Source of the DNA: Nocardia tengchongensis
GTDB taxonomy: Bacteria > Actinomycetota > Actinomycetes > Mycobacteriales > Mycobacteriaceae
Assembly (NCBI RefSeq): GCF_018362975.1
Contig: NZ_CP074371.1
Location: 7,068,001 to 7,132,000, forward strand
Direction of reading: 5' to 3'
Length of the DNA: 64,000 nucleotides
A program made the translations under genes and the position numbers. The notes beneath the pieces are model-generated. The model was not told where the DNA came from. It did no database searches and saw only the letters and a program-made list of their open reading frames with translations. Below, in pieces: positions 50,880-60,568 of this stretch (positions are counted from its first letter, which is position 1; each line of letters opens with the position of its first letter).

Positions 50880-52036
50880 ATGGCCACTGACCGTACCGGC
50901 GGTCCGGAGCACCCGGAACGCCCCACCCCCGACCCCGCGCGCTCCACCGAACCGCCCAGTCCCCCAACCGATCCCGAGCACGGGGGCGACGCGGAACCGA
51001 CGTCCGGCAGCGCGTCGGCGCCGCCGCACAGCGACCGCACCGCACCCACCGTCCAGGCCCCGATCGGGTCCGGCCCCACCGTCCCCCTACCCGGTGGATC
51101 CCACGGCGACGCGGACGAGTCGAGCACCGAAGGCACGCCCGACGTGCCTGGTGAGTCCGCCTCCGGGGCTTCAGGGCCCGCGCCCACCGCTCCGTTTTCC
51201 GGCCGAGGGGGCGCCGGGCGGGAACCAGCCGACGCTGCCGCTGCCGGGGGCATCCACGCACCAGGCGGGCACGACCGAACCGCACCCGCCGCATCCGATC
51301 GCCGGTGAATTTCACGGCGGCGCAGGGGCTTTCGGGAGCCCCGGTGCCACACCGGGCGGGCCGTTCGCGCCCGGTGCCGAACCGCCGTTCACGCTGCCGA
51401 TGCCGTCGCTGGAACCGGACGCGCCACCCGTGCCCGCCGTCCCGGAGCCGCCGCGGCGCGGGAGCATGATCACGCAGGAACCGGGGATCACCCAGCCGCG
51501 GCCGCCGACGGTGGCCGAGGCGCGAGCGCGGGAGAAGGCGCGCAAGCGGGCCGAGGAACAGGCGCAGCGCCGAAGCCGACGCGGCGGAAGCCAAGCAGCG
51601 CAAGAAGAAGCGGGTCCTCATCGGCGGGGCCGCCGTGGTGGGCATCGCGGCGCTGGTCGGCGGCGGATACCTGGTGGCGTCGGCGTGGAACGGGCCCGAG
51701 GTCACCGCGTCCTGCACGGTGGTCGCGAAGAAAGGCGAGGTCGTGCCCATCGGTCCGGGGCAGACCATTACCGCCGACAAGGACAACCAGGAGATCGTGG
51801 TCCCGGACAACTACTGTTCGGACGCCCAGTCGCGCGGCACCACCAGCGGAGTCAGCCCCGGCTTCTTCCTCCTGGCGGGCCACTCCTACCGCTACTACTA
51901 CGGCGGCACCGGCACCATCGGGCACGCGCCGTCCGGGGGCACCACGGTGGCCCCCAAGGGCGCGACAGTGAAAACCAAGAGCGGCAGCACGATTCAGCGC
52001 GGCGGGCTCGGAGCGAAGATCGGTGGAGGTTCCTAG
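50880..52036 (+). CDS. Proline-rich membrane protein with YgiB/DUF1190-like tail, twice frameshifted
   Basis: A restored 384-residue protein. It has about 200 residues of Pro/Gly/Glu-rich disordered sequence with PTVPLPGGS / PTLPLPGAS repeats, a charged coiled stretch (VAEARAREKARKRAEEQ), one membrane helix (GGAAVVGIAALVGGGYLVAS) and an external domain with two Cys (TASCTVVAK, NYCSDA). The tail is YRYYYGGTGTIG then STIQRGGLGAKIGGGS. Extra bases at TTTT 51195-51198 and about 51570 break the frame. Tail composition and position before a GspS-like gene recall the YgiB/YjfM proteins encoded next to YgiC/YjfC. The stop overlaps the next start. Confidence 0.65.
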
Positions 52037-53199
52037 TGCGGCGGGTACGCAGCACTCCGCGGCCGGGCTGGCAGCGGATCATCGAAAGTCAGGGCCTGGT
52101 CTACGGCTCCCCCGGGCAGTACCCGAACGGGCAGCCGCGGCCCTACTGGGACGAATCGGTGCACTACGAGTTCGACATGGACGAGATCCTCGCCATGGAG
52201 GCGCAGGTCGAGGTACTGCACTCGATGTGCCTGCACGCCGTGGAACAGGTGGTGCTGACCGAACGGTTCGCCGATTTCGGTCTGCCGCAATGGAGCTGGG
52301 AACCCATCACCAAGTCCTGGCATCGCTCCGACCCGCACGTCTACGGCCGCTTCGACCTGCGCTACGACGGCCGCGGCCCCGCGAAACTGCTGGAGTACAA
52401 CGCCGATACGCCCACCTCCCTGCTGGAGGCGGCGATCGTGCAGTGGCACTGGCTGACCGACACCCACCCCGACGACGACCAGTGGAACTCGCTGCACGAG
52501 AAGCTGGTCGAGCGCTGGGGTGAGCTGCGCGAATCACTGCCGGGCAGTCAGTTGCACTTCACCTGGTCGGGGTCGGACGGCTCCGGTGAGGACAACGTCA
52601 CCACCGCCTACATGCAGGAGACCTCCGCCGAGGCCGGGTTCGACACCATCGCCCTGCCCATCGAAGAGGTCGGATTCGACACCGAACTGCACCGTTTCGT
52701 GGATCTGGCCGAGGCCCCGATCGAGGCCATCTTCAAGCTCTATCCGTGGGAATGGGCCCTCGACGACGACTTCGGCCGCCGCGTGGTGGAGTCGCTGCCG
52801 GAAACCATGTGGATCGAGCCCCTCTGGAAGACCCTGCTGTCCAACAAGGCGATCCTGGCGGTGCTGTGGGAGATGTACCCCGGCCACCCCAACCTGCTGC
52901 CCACCTACCTCGACAACCCGCACGAGCTCACCGAATACATCCGCAAACCGAAACTGGGCCGCGAGGGCGCGAACATGACCATCGTGGGCGCGGGCCTGGA
53001 AACCGCGACCGGCGGCGTCTACGGCTCCGAAGGCTACGTCTACCAATTGCTGGACCCGCTGCCCGAATTCGACGGTATGCGACCGGTTCTCGGTGCTTGG
53101 ATCGTGGGCGACACGTCAGCGGGACTGGGCATCCGGGAGACCGTCGGCCTGATCACCGATGACAGCTCCACCTTCGTCCCGCACCGCATCCCGCAATAA
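52036..53199 (+). CDS. Glutathionylspermidine synthase-like ATP-grasp ligase (YgiC/YjfC family)
   Basis: A 387-residue ATP-grasp amidoligase of the GSP_synth family. Seen are YWDESVHYEF, YGRFDLRYDG, LLEYNADTPTSLLEAA, the metal/ATP region SNKAILAVLWEMYP and KPKLGREGAN. There is no amidase domain as in E. coli GspS, and this lineage has no glutathione, so the substrate is more likely a protein tail or peptide. The GTG at 52036 overlaps the previous stop (TAGTG) with GGAGGT five bases before. Co-transcribed with DUF350. Confidence 0.88.
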   Translation: MRRVRSTPRPGWQRIIESQGLVYGSPGQYPNGQPRPYWDESVHYEFDMDEILAMEAQVEVLHSMCLHAVEQVVLTERFADFGLPQWSWEPITKSWHRSDPHVYGRFDLRYDGRGPAKLLEYNADTPTSLLEAAIVQWHWLTDTHPDDDQWNSLHEKLVERWGELRESLPGSQLHFTWSGSDGSGEDNVTTAYMQETSAEAGFDTIALPIEEVGFDTELHRFVDLAEAPIEAIFKLYPWEWALDDDFGRRVVESLPETMWIEPLWKTLLSNKAILAVLWEMYPGHPNLLPTYLDNPHELTEYIRKPKLGREGANMTIVGAGLETATGGVYGSEGYVYQLLDPLPEFDGMRPVLGAWIVGDTSAGLGIRETVGLITDDSSTFVPHRIPQ

Positions 53200-53222
53200 C
53201 GACCCCCTCCGGAGGACCACCG

Positions 53223-53675
53223 ATGACCACCGCTCTCGCCCTCGAAGCCGGGTACTGGCATTCCCTGGGCCGCGGCGTAGGCGCCATCCTGGCCTACGCC
53301 CTGCTCGGCCTGGTGCTCATGCTGATCGGTTTCCAGGCCGTGGACGTGACCACCCCGGGCCCGCTGCGCGCCATGGTGGCCCGCGGACTGCCCAACGCCG
53401 TCGTGATCAGCGCCGCGGCCATGGTCAGCATGGCGTTCATCGTGGTGCTGGCCATCTACGCCCAGGCCGGCAAGCTCTCCGAAGGCCTGCTGGCCGCCAC
53501 CGTCTACGGCCTGGTCGGCATCGTGGCCCAGGTGATCTCGGTGCGCGTGCTGGAATTCGTGCTGGGCATCGACATCGGCGCGCTGCTGGAGAAGCCGGAG
53601 TTCAGCACCGAATCCGTGGTCGTGTCCGCCGCGCACGTCGCCATCGGTCTCGTGGTGGCCGTCGCGATCCTGTGA
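53223..53675 (+). CDS. DUF350 membrane protein (YjfL-like)
   Basis: A 150-residue protein with four membrane helices and the DUF350 features: GVGAILAYALLGLVLMLIGFQ, RGLPNAVVISAAAMV, and EKPEFSTESVVVSAAHVAIG. DUF350 genes recur next to GspS-like ATP-grasp genes in many bacteria (for example yjfL-yjfC in E. coli). A GGAGG lies about eight bases before the ATG. Converges on the next gene with a three-base gap. Confidence 0.9.
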   Translation: MTTALALEAGYWHSLGRGVGAILAYALLGLVLMLIGFQAVDVTTPGPLRAMVARGLPNAVVISAAAMVSMAFIVVLAIYAQAGKLSEGLLAATVYGLVGIVAQVISVRVLEFVLGIDIGALLEKPEFSTESVVVSAAHVAIGLVVAVAIL

Positions 53676-53678
53676 CAC

Positions 53679-54269
53679 TCAGCTGAACTGCGGCGACCGC
53701 TCGACCTCGCGTCCGGCCGTCGCCCGCAGCCACCCGGCCAGCCAGATCATGCCCAGCCCCGCCGCCAGGTGACCGATCCGCACCACCGGCGCGGGCAGCA
53801 GGAATGTCAGCGACAACACCGTCAGACCCGCCACATACAGCCCGACCGCGACCGGCGGCACCGTCCGCGCCCGCCACAAGGCCGCCGCGAACAACCACGT
53901 CCCGAGCCAGGTCAGCGCCGCGGTGGCGAGGAAAGCCCAGCGCGCGGGCCCTTCCAGCAGCAGCCTGACCACGGCCGGATCCTCGTGCACCAGCACGAAA
54001 TTCATGGTGAACGCCACGCCCGAAAACAGGCCGAAGCTCAGCAGATGTACCGCGAAAGCCCCCGCGCCGAACCGCCCCATCCGCTCGTACCCCGTCAGAT
54101 ACAGCCCCACCGCGAACGCGATCCCGAACGGCACCGATCCGCCGTTGAGCAGCTCCGTGGCCGGAAACTTCTGCCCGGCAACGGTCTCCAGCACCCCGGC
54201 GACCGCGATGGCCGCACCGCACACCATCCCTGCGGCAGCCGCGAGCCGGAACAACGATTGACTATTCAT
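53679..54269 (-). CDS. Multi-span membrane protein
   Basis: A 196-residue protein with about six hydrophobic helices (for example LAAAAGMVCGAAIAVAGVL, ALTWLGTWLFAAALW, IGHLAAGLGMIWLAGWL) and few polar loops. No family recognised. GGAGGG lies eight bases before the ATG at 54269. Divergent from the two-component system at 54454 and possibly its target. Confidence 0.75.
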   Translation of the reverse strand: MNSQSLFRLAAAAGMVCGAAIAVAGVLETVAGQKFPATELLNGGSVPFGIAFAVGLYLTGYERMGRFGAGAFAVHLLSFGLFSGVAFTMNFVLVHEDPAVVRLLLEGPARWAFLATAALTWLGTWLFAAALWRARTVPPVAVGLYVAGLTVLSLTFLLPAPVVRIGHLAAGLGMIWLAGWLRATAGREVERSPQFS

Positions 54270-54453
54270 GATGAAATTCCCTCCAGGACAACCGAACTCG
54301 TACCGAGGCAACGCTACGAAGCACCTCCCGACGCGGTAAGTGGCACACGACCGGTGCCGCTCGGCACGGTAGCGGTGACGAAACCATGACCTTCGACCTA
54401 TTTCCGCGCCCGACCCTCGCGTGCTCCCCGGCCGCACCCCTACCCTCGGTCCC

Positions 54454-55620
54454 ATGCCCCGCCCGCCCGCACTCACCTGGGTGACCTGCTCCACCTACAC
54501 CTCGGTGCTGTCCGCCGGCTGGTTCGCGGCCCTGTCCTCAACGGCCCCCACCACGGCCCCACGGCTGGCCACCTTCACCGCGGCCCTCTTGGTGCTCGCC
54601 GCCATCGATCTCCGCTCCTCCCAGGTGGAGTGGGCCGTTCGGTCGGCGGCTGCGGGGGTCGGGCTGCACGCGGTGTTGTTCGCGGTGGCGGCGGCTGCCG
54701 ATTCGGCGGGCAATGCCAAGGTGTTGTTCGCGCTGCTGCCGTTCGAAGCATTTGTGGCCCTGGGCCGTCGGGCTGCGATCGGGGTGGCGGCGTTGATTCT
54801 GGCGGTGGTTGTCGGCGCCGTCATGCTCCAGGGGCCGAGCCGGGCCGGAAGTGCGCGACTGGCCGAGCTCGTGATGTTCTCGATCGGTGTGGTGTTCGCG
54901 CTGGCATTGGGAGCGCTGACGATACGGGCCGAGGCGGGGCAGCGGCGGGCCGAGGTGCTGCTGGCTCAGTTGTCGGAATCGCATGCGCGGCTGCGGGAGT
55001 ACGCCGATCAGGCGGCGACGCTGGCCGCCGCCGCCGAGCGGGCGCGGGTGGCGCGCGATATCCACGACACCGCCGGACACCACCTGGCGGTAGTGGCGAT
55101 CCAGTTGGAGAAGGCGGCCGCCTTTCGGGAGCTCGATGCCGCCACAGCCGATCGGGCGCTGGCCGATGCCCGCGATTCTGCGCGGACGGCGCTGGCCGAG
55201 GTGCGCACCGCGGTCGGGGCCCTGCGCGCCGAGACCGACGGCTTCACTCTGACCTCCGCGCTGCGGACGCTGGCGAACCGCTTGGACGGCAGCGGGTTCG
55301 GCGTGCACGTTGAGATCGACGGCGCCGAGGAACCGGGCGAATCGGCGGCGTTCGCCCTGTATCTGGCCGCGCAGGAGGGCCTCACCAACGCGGTCCGGCA
55401 CTCCGGGGCGGCGACCGCGACGGTCCGGGTCGAACAGTGCAGCGCGCACAGCCTCCTCGAAATCTCCGACGGTGGAAGCGGTTTCGGACCCGGCACGGTG
55501 GAGGGGCACGGTCTGCGCGGCATGCGCGAACGGCTGGCCCTGCTCGGCGGCGAGCTTCGCGTGGACACCGGGCCGCACGGCACCCGGCTGCGGGCGCGAC
55601 TGCCCCGGGTCCCGCGATGA
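54454..55620 (+). CDS. Sensor histidine kinase (HisKA_3 / NarL-type)
   Basis: A 388-residue kinase with five or six N-terminal membrane helices, a linking coiled coil, and the HisKA_3 box ERARVARDIHDTAGHHLA with phospho-acceptor His near residue 208. The compact HATPase domain has QEGLTNAVRHSGA and GHGLRGMRERLALLGG. ATG 54454 is preferred to an upstream GTG. It overlaps its response regulator by four bases (ATGA). Signal unknown. Confidence 0.92.
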   Translation: MPRPPALTWVTCSTYTSVLSAGWFAALSSTAPTTAPRLATFTAALLVLAAIDLRSSQVEWAVRSAAAGVGLHAVLFAVAAAADSAGNAKVLFALLPFEAFVALGRRAAIGVAALILAVVVGAVMLQGPSRAGSARLAELVMFSIGVVFALALGALTIRAEAGQRRAEVLLAQLSESHARLREYADQAATLAAAAERARVARDIHDTAGHHLAVVAIQLEKAAAFRELDAATADRALADARDSARTALAEVRTAVGALRAETDGFTLTSALRTLANRLDGSGFGVHVEIDGAEEPGESAAFALYLAAQEGLTNAVRHSGAATATVRVEQCSAHSLLEISDGGSGFGPGTVEGHGLRGMRERLALLGGELRVDTGPHGTRLRARLPRVPR

Positions 55621-56249
55621 CGGCCACGACCAGCGTCCTGGTCGCCGACGATCAACGGCTGATCCGCGAAGGCATCGCCTCCTTGCTCACACTCCAGCCC
55701 GGGGTGCGGGTGCTCGGCACCGCCGAGAACGGTTCGGCGGCAGTCGATCTCGCCCTGGAACTCACCCCGGACGTGGTCCTCATGGACGTCCGCATGCCGG
55801 GCATGGACGGGCTCGCCGCCGCGGCGGCGCTGCGCGACCACACGAAAGTCCTGATGCTCACCACCTTCGACGACGACGAGTACGTCATCGCCGCCCTGCA
55901 CGCAGGCGCGCACGGCTACCTGCTCAAGGATCTCCCCGCCACCGAACTCGCCGCGGCGATCCGGCTGGCGCACGCCGGCATCGATCAGTACTCGGCGACC
56001 GTGTCCGCCCGCGTGCTCCGCATGCTGCGGGCACCCACCAGTTCCCCGGCAGCCGTGCACACGCTCACCAAGCGGGAATCGGAGATCCTGCGCCTGCTGG
56101 CGACCGGCGCATCCAATCGGGAGATCGCCCGCGCCCTCTATGTCAGCGAGGGCACGGTGAAGAACCACGTCTCGAGCGTCCTGACCCGCCTGGGTGTCCG
56201 GGACCGAACCCAGGCCGCCATCTACGCCCTCGACCGCGGTCTGGCGTGA
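55617..56249 (+). CDS. LuxR/NarL-family response regulator
   Basis: A 210-residue regulator. The receiver has VADDQRLIREG, the phospho-acceptor in LMDVRMPGMDG and TTFDDDEYV, and the LuxR HTH LTKRESEILRLLATGASNREIA is at about 148-170, then VSEGTVKNHVSSVLTRLGV. It forms a pair with the overlapping HisKA_3 kinase. Confidence 0.93.
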   Translation: MTATTSVLVADDQRLIREGIASLLTLQPGVRVLGTAENGSAAVDLALELTPDVVLMDVRMPGMDGLAAAAALRDHTKVLMLTTFDDDEYVIAALHAGAHGYLLKDLPATELAAAIRLAHAGIDQYSATVSARVLRMLRAPTSSPAAVHTLTKRESEILRLLATGASNREIARALYVSEGTVKNHVSSVLTRLGVRDRTQAAIYALDRGLA

Positions 56250-56255
56250 CCGGGC

Positions 56256-56837
56256 TCAGCGCACCCGGCTGTATTTGATGAAGGCCACGCCGTCCTCGAA
56301 GATGCGGCTGGTCAGCACCCGGAACTTGGCCGGCTCGGGCAGCCCGCCGCCCGCACCGAACAGCGGACGCCCCTGCCCGAGCACGATCGGATACAGCTTC
56401 AGGAACACCTGATCGATCTCCGGCAGCAGCGCCTGGGCCAGCTCGCCGCCCCCGCACAGCCAGATCCCGAGCCCCTTCTCCCGCTTGAGCTCCCGCACCC
56501 GCGCCAGCGGATCCTCGGCGATCAACTCCACATCGGGGTCCGGCTGCTCCGGCAGCGTCGTGGACACCACGAACTGCCGCAGGTGCGCGTACGGACTGGA
56601 GGTCCCGGTCCGAACCCCGAAGTCGTGGGTCTTGCGCCCCATGATCACGGTGTCGAAGTTCTGACAGGGTTTGTCGACGCCGAGCACCTGACGAACCTTG
56701 GTCGGCAGCGTCTCGGGATACTGCGCGATGATCGCCGGCCCGTGATCACCCCCGACCGGAAAGAAGTCGACCGAACCATCATCGGTAGCGATGAATCCGT
56801 CGATGGTGGCCGCGACAAAGTAAGTCAGTTTGCGCAT
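56256..56837 (-). CDS. RibD C-terminal-like dihydrofolate-reductase-fold protein
   Basis: A 193-residue DHFR-fold reductase of the RibD_C group: KLTYFVAATIDGFIA at the start, DTVIMGRKTHDFG, WLCGGGELAQALLPEIDQ and YPIVLGQGRPLFG. Likely NADPH-dependent, substrate unknown. ATG start at 56837. It lies downstream of mutM on the same strand. Confidence 0.9.
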   Translation of the reverse strand: MRKLTYFVAATIDGFIATDDGSVDFFPVGGDHGPAIIAQYPETLPTKVRQVLGVDKPCQNFDTVIMGRKTHDFGVRTGTSSPYAHLRQFVVSTTLPEQPDPDVELIAEDPLARVRELKREKGLGIWLCGGGELAQALLPEIDQVFLKLYPIVLGQGRPLFGAGGGLPEPAKFRVLTSRIFEDGVAFIKYSRVR

Positions 56838-56959
56838 CTATCTTTTTCCTCCAGCCGGCACCACACGTGCCGCTACTGAAAAAGGTAGCGCCTGAACCTG
56901 AGGGAATGTCCGGGTCCGACAAGATCGGATAACCCGACCCCGAAGAAAACCTGCTGGTC

Positions 56960-57817
56960 TCAGCCGTGCGGGCGGGGCTGACAGCGGGGGCAGGAGAAGG
57001 ACGAACGGTTCATGAACTTCTCCCGACGCATGATCGCGCCGCAGCGACGGCAGGGCTCGTGCTCGCGGCCGTAGGCGTTGAGGGAGCGCTCGAAGTAGCC
57101 GGACTGACCGTTGACGTTCACGTACAACGCGTCGAAGGAGGTGCCGCCGGCGCGCAGGGCCTCGTCCATGACGACCCGGGTTTCGGCAAGGAGGGTGTGC
57201 AGGGCGGGCTTGGTGAGTTTGGCGGCGGGGCGCTCGCCGTGGATCTTGGCTCGCCACAGGGCTTCGTCGGCGTAGATGTTGCCGACGCCCGAAACCACGG
57301 TCTGGTCCAGGAGCAGGCGTTTGATCTCGGATTGCTTGGCGCGCAAGGTCTTCACCACGGACTCGGCGTCGAAGCGCGGGTCCAGGGGGTCGCGGGCGAT
57401 GTGGGCGGCGGATTCCGGCACCCAGGTGCCGTCCACCTCGACCAGGTCCGAGAGCTGCCAGCCGCCGAAGGTGCGCTGATCGACGAAACGCAGTTCGTTG
57501 CCGTCGTCGAGGGTGGCGATGATGTGCGCGTGCTTCTCCAGCGGGGTGGCGGCGGGCTGCACCAGCATCTGCCCGGACATGCCGAGATGCACGACCAGAG
57601 AGGTATCGGGCTCATCGAAGGTGAGCCAGAGGAATTTGCCCCGCCGCTGCGCGCTCTGCACGCGCAGACCGGTCAGCCGGGCGACGAGATCGTCGGCGCC
57701 GAACGCGTGCCGCCGCACCGAACGCGGGTGCTTGACGGTCACGCTGTCCAAGACGCGGCCCACCACATGCTCGGTGAGCCCGCGCCGGACGACTTCGACC
57801 TCGGGAAGTTCGGGCAT
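56960..57817 (-). CDS. mutM: Formamidopyrimidine-DNA glycosylase
   Basis: A 285-residue base-excision repair enzyme for 8-oxoguanine and FaPy. The N-terminal PELPEVE supplies the catalytic Pro2 and Glu3, followed by HLGMSGQM, an NIYADEALW helix-two-turns-helix and a C-terminal zinc finger C-RRC ... CPRC with an NRSSF loop. The start overlaps the rnc stop by one base. Intact. Confidence 0.97.
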   Translation of the reverse strand: MPELPEVEVVRRGLTEHVVGRVLDSVTVKHPRSVRRHAFGADDLVARLTGLRVQSAQRRGKFLWLTFDEPDTSLVVHLGMSGQMLVQPAATPLEKHAHIIATLDDGNELRFVDQRTFGGWQLSDLVEVDGTWVPESAAHIARDPLDPRFDAESVVKTLRAKQSEIKRLLLDQTVVSGVGNIYADEALWRAKIHGERPAAKLTKPALHTLLAETRVVMDEALRAGGTSFDALYVNVNGQSGYFERSLNAYGREHEPCRRCGAIMRREKFMNRSSFSCPRCQPRPHG

Positions 57818-58587
57818 TAGCTCTGCGAGCCGTCGACCGAACCCTCGGGCGCGTTCTCGGCGTTCAACGCCTTGTAGGCCGCGCCCGCGGCCTTCTGTTC
57901 CGCTTCCTTCTTGGAGCGGCCCACCCCCTGGCCGTAACCCTTCCCACCGATCACCGCGGTAGCGGTGAACTCCTTGTCGTGGTCGGGTCCGGTGGAGGTG
58001 ATCTCGTAACTGGGCACGCCGATACCGCGCTCGGCGGTCAGCTCCTGCAGGCTCGTCTTCCAGTCGAGCCCGGCCCCCATCCGGGGACCGCGCTCGAGCA
58101 GAGCGGCGAACAGGCGCAACACCACTTCCCGCGCGACATCGATGCCGTGCTGCAGGTGCACCGCACCCAACAGCGACTCCATGCCATCGGCGAGGATGCT
58201 GGGCTTGTCCCGGCCGCCGGTGAGCTCCTCGCCCTTGCCGAGCAGCAGGTGGCAGCCGAGACCACCGGGACCGAGTCCGCGGGCCACCTCGGCCAGCGCG
58301 TGCATATTGACAACGCTCGCACGCAGTTTGGCCAGCTCGCCCTCGGACTTGTCCGGGTGCTCCAGGTACAGGCGCTCGGTAATGCTCAGGCCGAGCACCG
58401 AATCGCCCAGAAACTCCAGGCGTTCGTTGGTCGGCAACCCACCGTTCTCGTAGGCGTACGACCGGTGCGTGAGCGCGAGGCGCAACAGCTCCGGCTGCAC
58501 GTCTACGCCGAGTGCCTCGAGTAGCTGGGCATGGTCGGCGGCGTCACCTACGGCGGGAATATCCGCAGCGTCCTTGCTGGCGGTCAC
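57817..58587 (-). CDS. rnc: Ribonuclease III
   Basis: A 256-residue dsRNA endonuclease. The signature [13 protein letters not shown] is at about residue 53, the second metal-site region [16 protein letters not shown], and a dsRBD at the end ([35 protein letters not shown]). GTG 58587 is the likely start, directly after the rpmF gene. Part of the rpmF-rnc-mutM operon. Confidence 0.96.
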   Translation of the reverse strand: MTASKDAADIPAVGDAADHAQLLEALGVDVQPELLRLALTHRSYAYENGGLPTNERLEFLGDSVLGLSITERLYLEHPDKSEGELAKLRASVVNMHALAEVARGLGPGGLGCHLLLGKGEELTGGRDKPSILADGMESLLGAVHLQHGIDVAREVVLRLFAALLERGPRMGAGLDWKTSLQELTAERGIGVPSYEITSTGPDHDKEFTATAVIGGKGYGQGVGRSKKEAEQKAAGAAYKALNAENAPEGSVDGSQS

Positions 58588-58604
58588 GGTCGGCAGAAAC
58601 CGAA

Positions 58605-58787
58605 TCAGATCGCGGAGGTGACCTGACGGCCCTTGTAGGTGCCGCAGCTCGGGCACGCGATGTGCGGCAGGGTCTGCTGACCGCAGGCACGGTTCGGGCA
58701 GGTGATCAGGGTCGGCGCGGTGGCCTTCCACTGGCTGCGACGCGCGTGGGTGTTGGCACGGGACATCCGGCGCTTCGGAACGGCCAC
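58605..58787 (-). CDS. rpmF: 50S ribosomal protein L32
   Basis: A 60-residue ribosomal protein with [19 protein letters not shown] and a four-Cys zinc site in ITCPNRACG and [11 protein letters not shown], so it is the Cys-containing (C+) type. GTG start at 58787, two bases after the DUF177 stop. Confidence 0.97.
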   Translation of the reverse strand: MAVPKRRMSRANTHARRSQWKATAPTLITCPNRACGQQTLPHIACPSCGTYKGRQVTSAI

Positions 58788-58789
58788 GA

Positions 58790-59461
58790 CTAGCTCTCCT
58801 CTGTCTTACTTGCGGCACCGTTGTGTCCCGCAAGGGTGGAATCGGTTGATGGGTCCGACACGGCGTCGTCGAACGCCGCCGAATCGGGGGACTCAGCATT
58901 GAACTTGGCGAGTCCGGCCCAGCGAGGGTCAAGTATCTCATGACCGTGGCCGGAACCCGCAATCGCCATCTTGACGCCGCATTCCGGGCACAATCCCGCG
59001 CAATCCGGCTCGCACAGCGGCTGCAACGGCAGCTCCATGCCGACCGAATCGACGATCACCGGCTCGAGGTCGATGAAATCGTCCACCAGACGCGGGATCT
59101 CGTCATCCTCGGTGGTCTGATCGGTGGCACTGTTCGGGTAGGCGAACAGCTCGGTGAGGTGCAATTCGATGTCGTCGGTGAACGATTCGAGGCACCGCGA
59201 GCATTCGCCCTCGACGGGAGCGCTGACCGTGCCGGTGACGAGGACACCCTCGGACACCGACTGCAGCGTGAGATCCAGCTCGACCTCCGCACCGGCCGGA
59301 ATGGCGATCAGATCGAGGCCGATCTTCTCCGCCGGCGTCACGATGCGATGGAACTCCTTGATGGAGCCCGGGGCACGTCCGAGACTGCGGACGTCCAGCA
59401 CGAAGCCCGCGTCCGTCAACTTGTGACGATGACGCGAACCATTACCGGAATCGGCCGACAT
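58790..59461 (-). CDS. DUF177 (YceD-like) protein
   Basis: A 223-residue protein of the DUF177/YceD family, which precedes rpmF in most bacteria and is linked to 23S rRNA accumulation. It has [16 protein letters not shown] and [13 protein letters not shown]ys pairs and an acidic C-terminus. The ATG at 59461 is preferred; a GTG four codons upstream is possible. Confidence 0.93.
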   Translation of the reverse strand: MSADSGNGSRHRHKLTDAGFVLDVRSLGRAPGSIKEFHRIVTPAEKIGLDLIAIPAGAEVELDLTLQSVSEGVLVTGTVSAPVEGECSRCLESFTDDIELHLTELFAYPNSATDQTTEDDEIPRLVDDFIDLEPVIVDSVGMELPLQPLCEPDCAGLCPECGVKMAIAGSGHGHEILDPRWAGLAKFNAESPDSAAFDDAVSDPSTDSTLAGHNGAASKTEES

Positions 59462-59518
59462 CTCTGAACTCACCTTCACGCTGGGTGGGGAATGGGCAAC
59501 CACCCCACAATACCGAAA

Positions 59519-59554
59519 GCCCCGCTCGCGACCCAATTGGGGCGAAAGCGGGGC
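59519..59554 (-). terminator. Terminator downstream of sepIVA
   Basis: GCCCCGCT and AGCGGGGC form a perfect 8-bp stem; on the minus strand the stem is followed by CTTTC. It lies between the sepIVA stop and the DUF177 start. Confidence 0.6.
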
Positions 59555-59588
59555 AATCCGATCGGATGTGGGCGGCGGACGCCCGGAC

Positions 59589-60356
59589 TCAGCGGCGGAA
59601 GCCCGGGGACTCCGCGCGGAACTCCGAGGCGTAGTCCGGCACCGACGAGCCCGAGCGGACCTGGTGGCGGCCGCGGCCGATGATGCGCAGGGTGTTGTGC
59701 AGGGTCTCCTCGAAGTCGGCGAGCTTGCCGTCGACGTAGTCGTCGCATTCCGAGCGCAGGCGGTCGGAATCGGCCTGGGCGGTGTCGATGAGCCGGGCGG
59801 ATTCGGCGTGCGCGGCACGCACCACCTCGGTCTGCGAGACCAGGCGGTCCTGCTCGGCCTTGCCCTCGGCGACCGAGCGGTCGTAGGAGGCCTGGCCCGC
59901 GGCGGCGAGCCGGTCGGCCTCGGCGCGGGCGCGACCGGTGAGGGCGTCGTACTCCTTCTTACCGTCGGCCACCGTGCGCTCTGCCTCCTCCTCGGCCGAG
60001 CCGACCAGGTGTTCGGCGTGGGCACGGGCCTCGGCGACCATGCGGTCGGCGTGCGCCTTGGCGTCGGCGAGGATGCGGTCGGCTTCGTCGCGGGCCGAGG
60101 TGACGGTGTGGTGCGCCTGGTCGTTCGCGGTCTTGACGGTGGTCTCGGCGCCGGTGCGGGCGTCGGTGACGATCTTGTCGCGGTGATCGAGCACGTCCTG
60201 GGCGTCGTCGAGCTCGCCGGGCAGCGCCTCGCGGACGTCGTCGAGTAGTTCGAGGACCTCGCCGCGCGGCACGATGCAGTTTCGGGTCGGCGGGATGCCG
60301 CGGGCCTCTTCGATGATGGCCACCAGCTCGTCGAGCGCTTCGAATACCCGGTACAT
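59589..60356 (-). CDS. sepIVA: DivIVA-like septation protein SepIVA
   Basis: A 255-residue protein with an N-terminal DivIVA-like segment (YRVFEALDELVAIIEEARGIP, PRGEVLELLDDVREALPGEL), then a long Ala/Glu/Arg coiled coil (EADRILADAKAHADRMVAEA) and a short tail. In mycobacteria the same gene (Rv2927c) sits beside the DUF177/rnc cluster and is essential for septation. Position and layout agree. Confidence 0.88.
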   Translation of the reverse strand: MYRVFEALDELVAIIEEARGIPPTRNCIVPRGEVLELLDDVREALPGELDDAQDVLDHRDKIVTDARTGAETTVKTANDQAHHTVTSARDEADRILADAKAHADRMVAEARAHAEHLVGSAEEEAERTVADGKKEYDALTGRARAEADRLAAAGQASYDRSVAEGKAEQDRLVSQTEVVRAAHAESARLIDTAQADSDRLRSECDDYVDGKLADFEETLHNTLRIIGRGRHQVRSGSSVPDYASEFRAESPGFRR

Positions 60357-60489
60357 GTGCTACTCCACTCTTCTTCCAGGACTCACGGCGAGACTCTCCG
60401 CTTCAGCCAGTCTGCCAATCTCCGCGCTGTCAACAAGGTCCGACACGGCGTGTCGCCGGTTTTCCGAACTGTTTCACAGACCACAAAAA

Positions 60490-60514
60490 CAAGTGGAGGA
60501 AACTGCTCCACTTG
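60490..60514. promoter_or_regulatory. Palindromic operator between sepIVA and GtrA gene
   Basis: CAAGTGGAG and CTCCACTTG form a perfect 9-bp inverted repeat with a 7-base spacer (16 bases centre to centre). It lies in the divergent promoter region 60357-60568, about 55 bases before the GtrA start. Likely a dimeric regulator site; the regulator is unknown. Confidence 0.5.
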
Positions 60515-60568
60515 GTGTTACCTTGGAAGAGCAAGACAAGCAGCGGTGTGTTTCGGATGGGGTAGACG

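Noticed and set aside
50760..52080. Long minus-strand Arg-rich frames opposite the Pro-rich protein
   Set aside because: Reverse reading of Pro/Gly codons gives Arg/Gly runs; no motifs.
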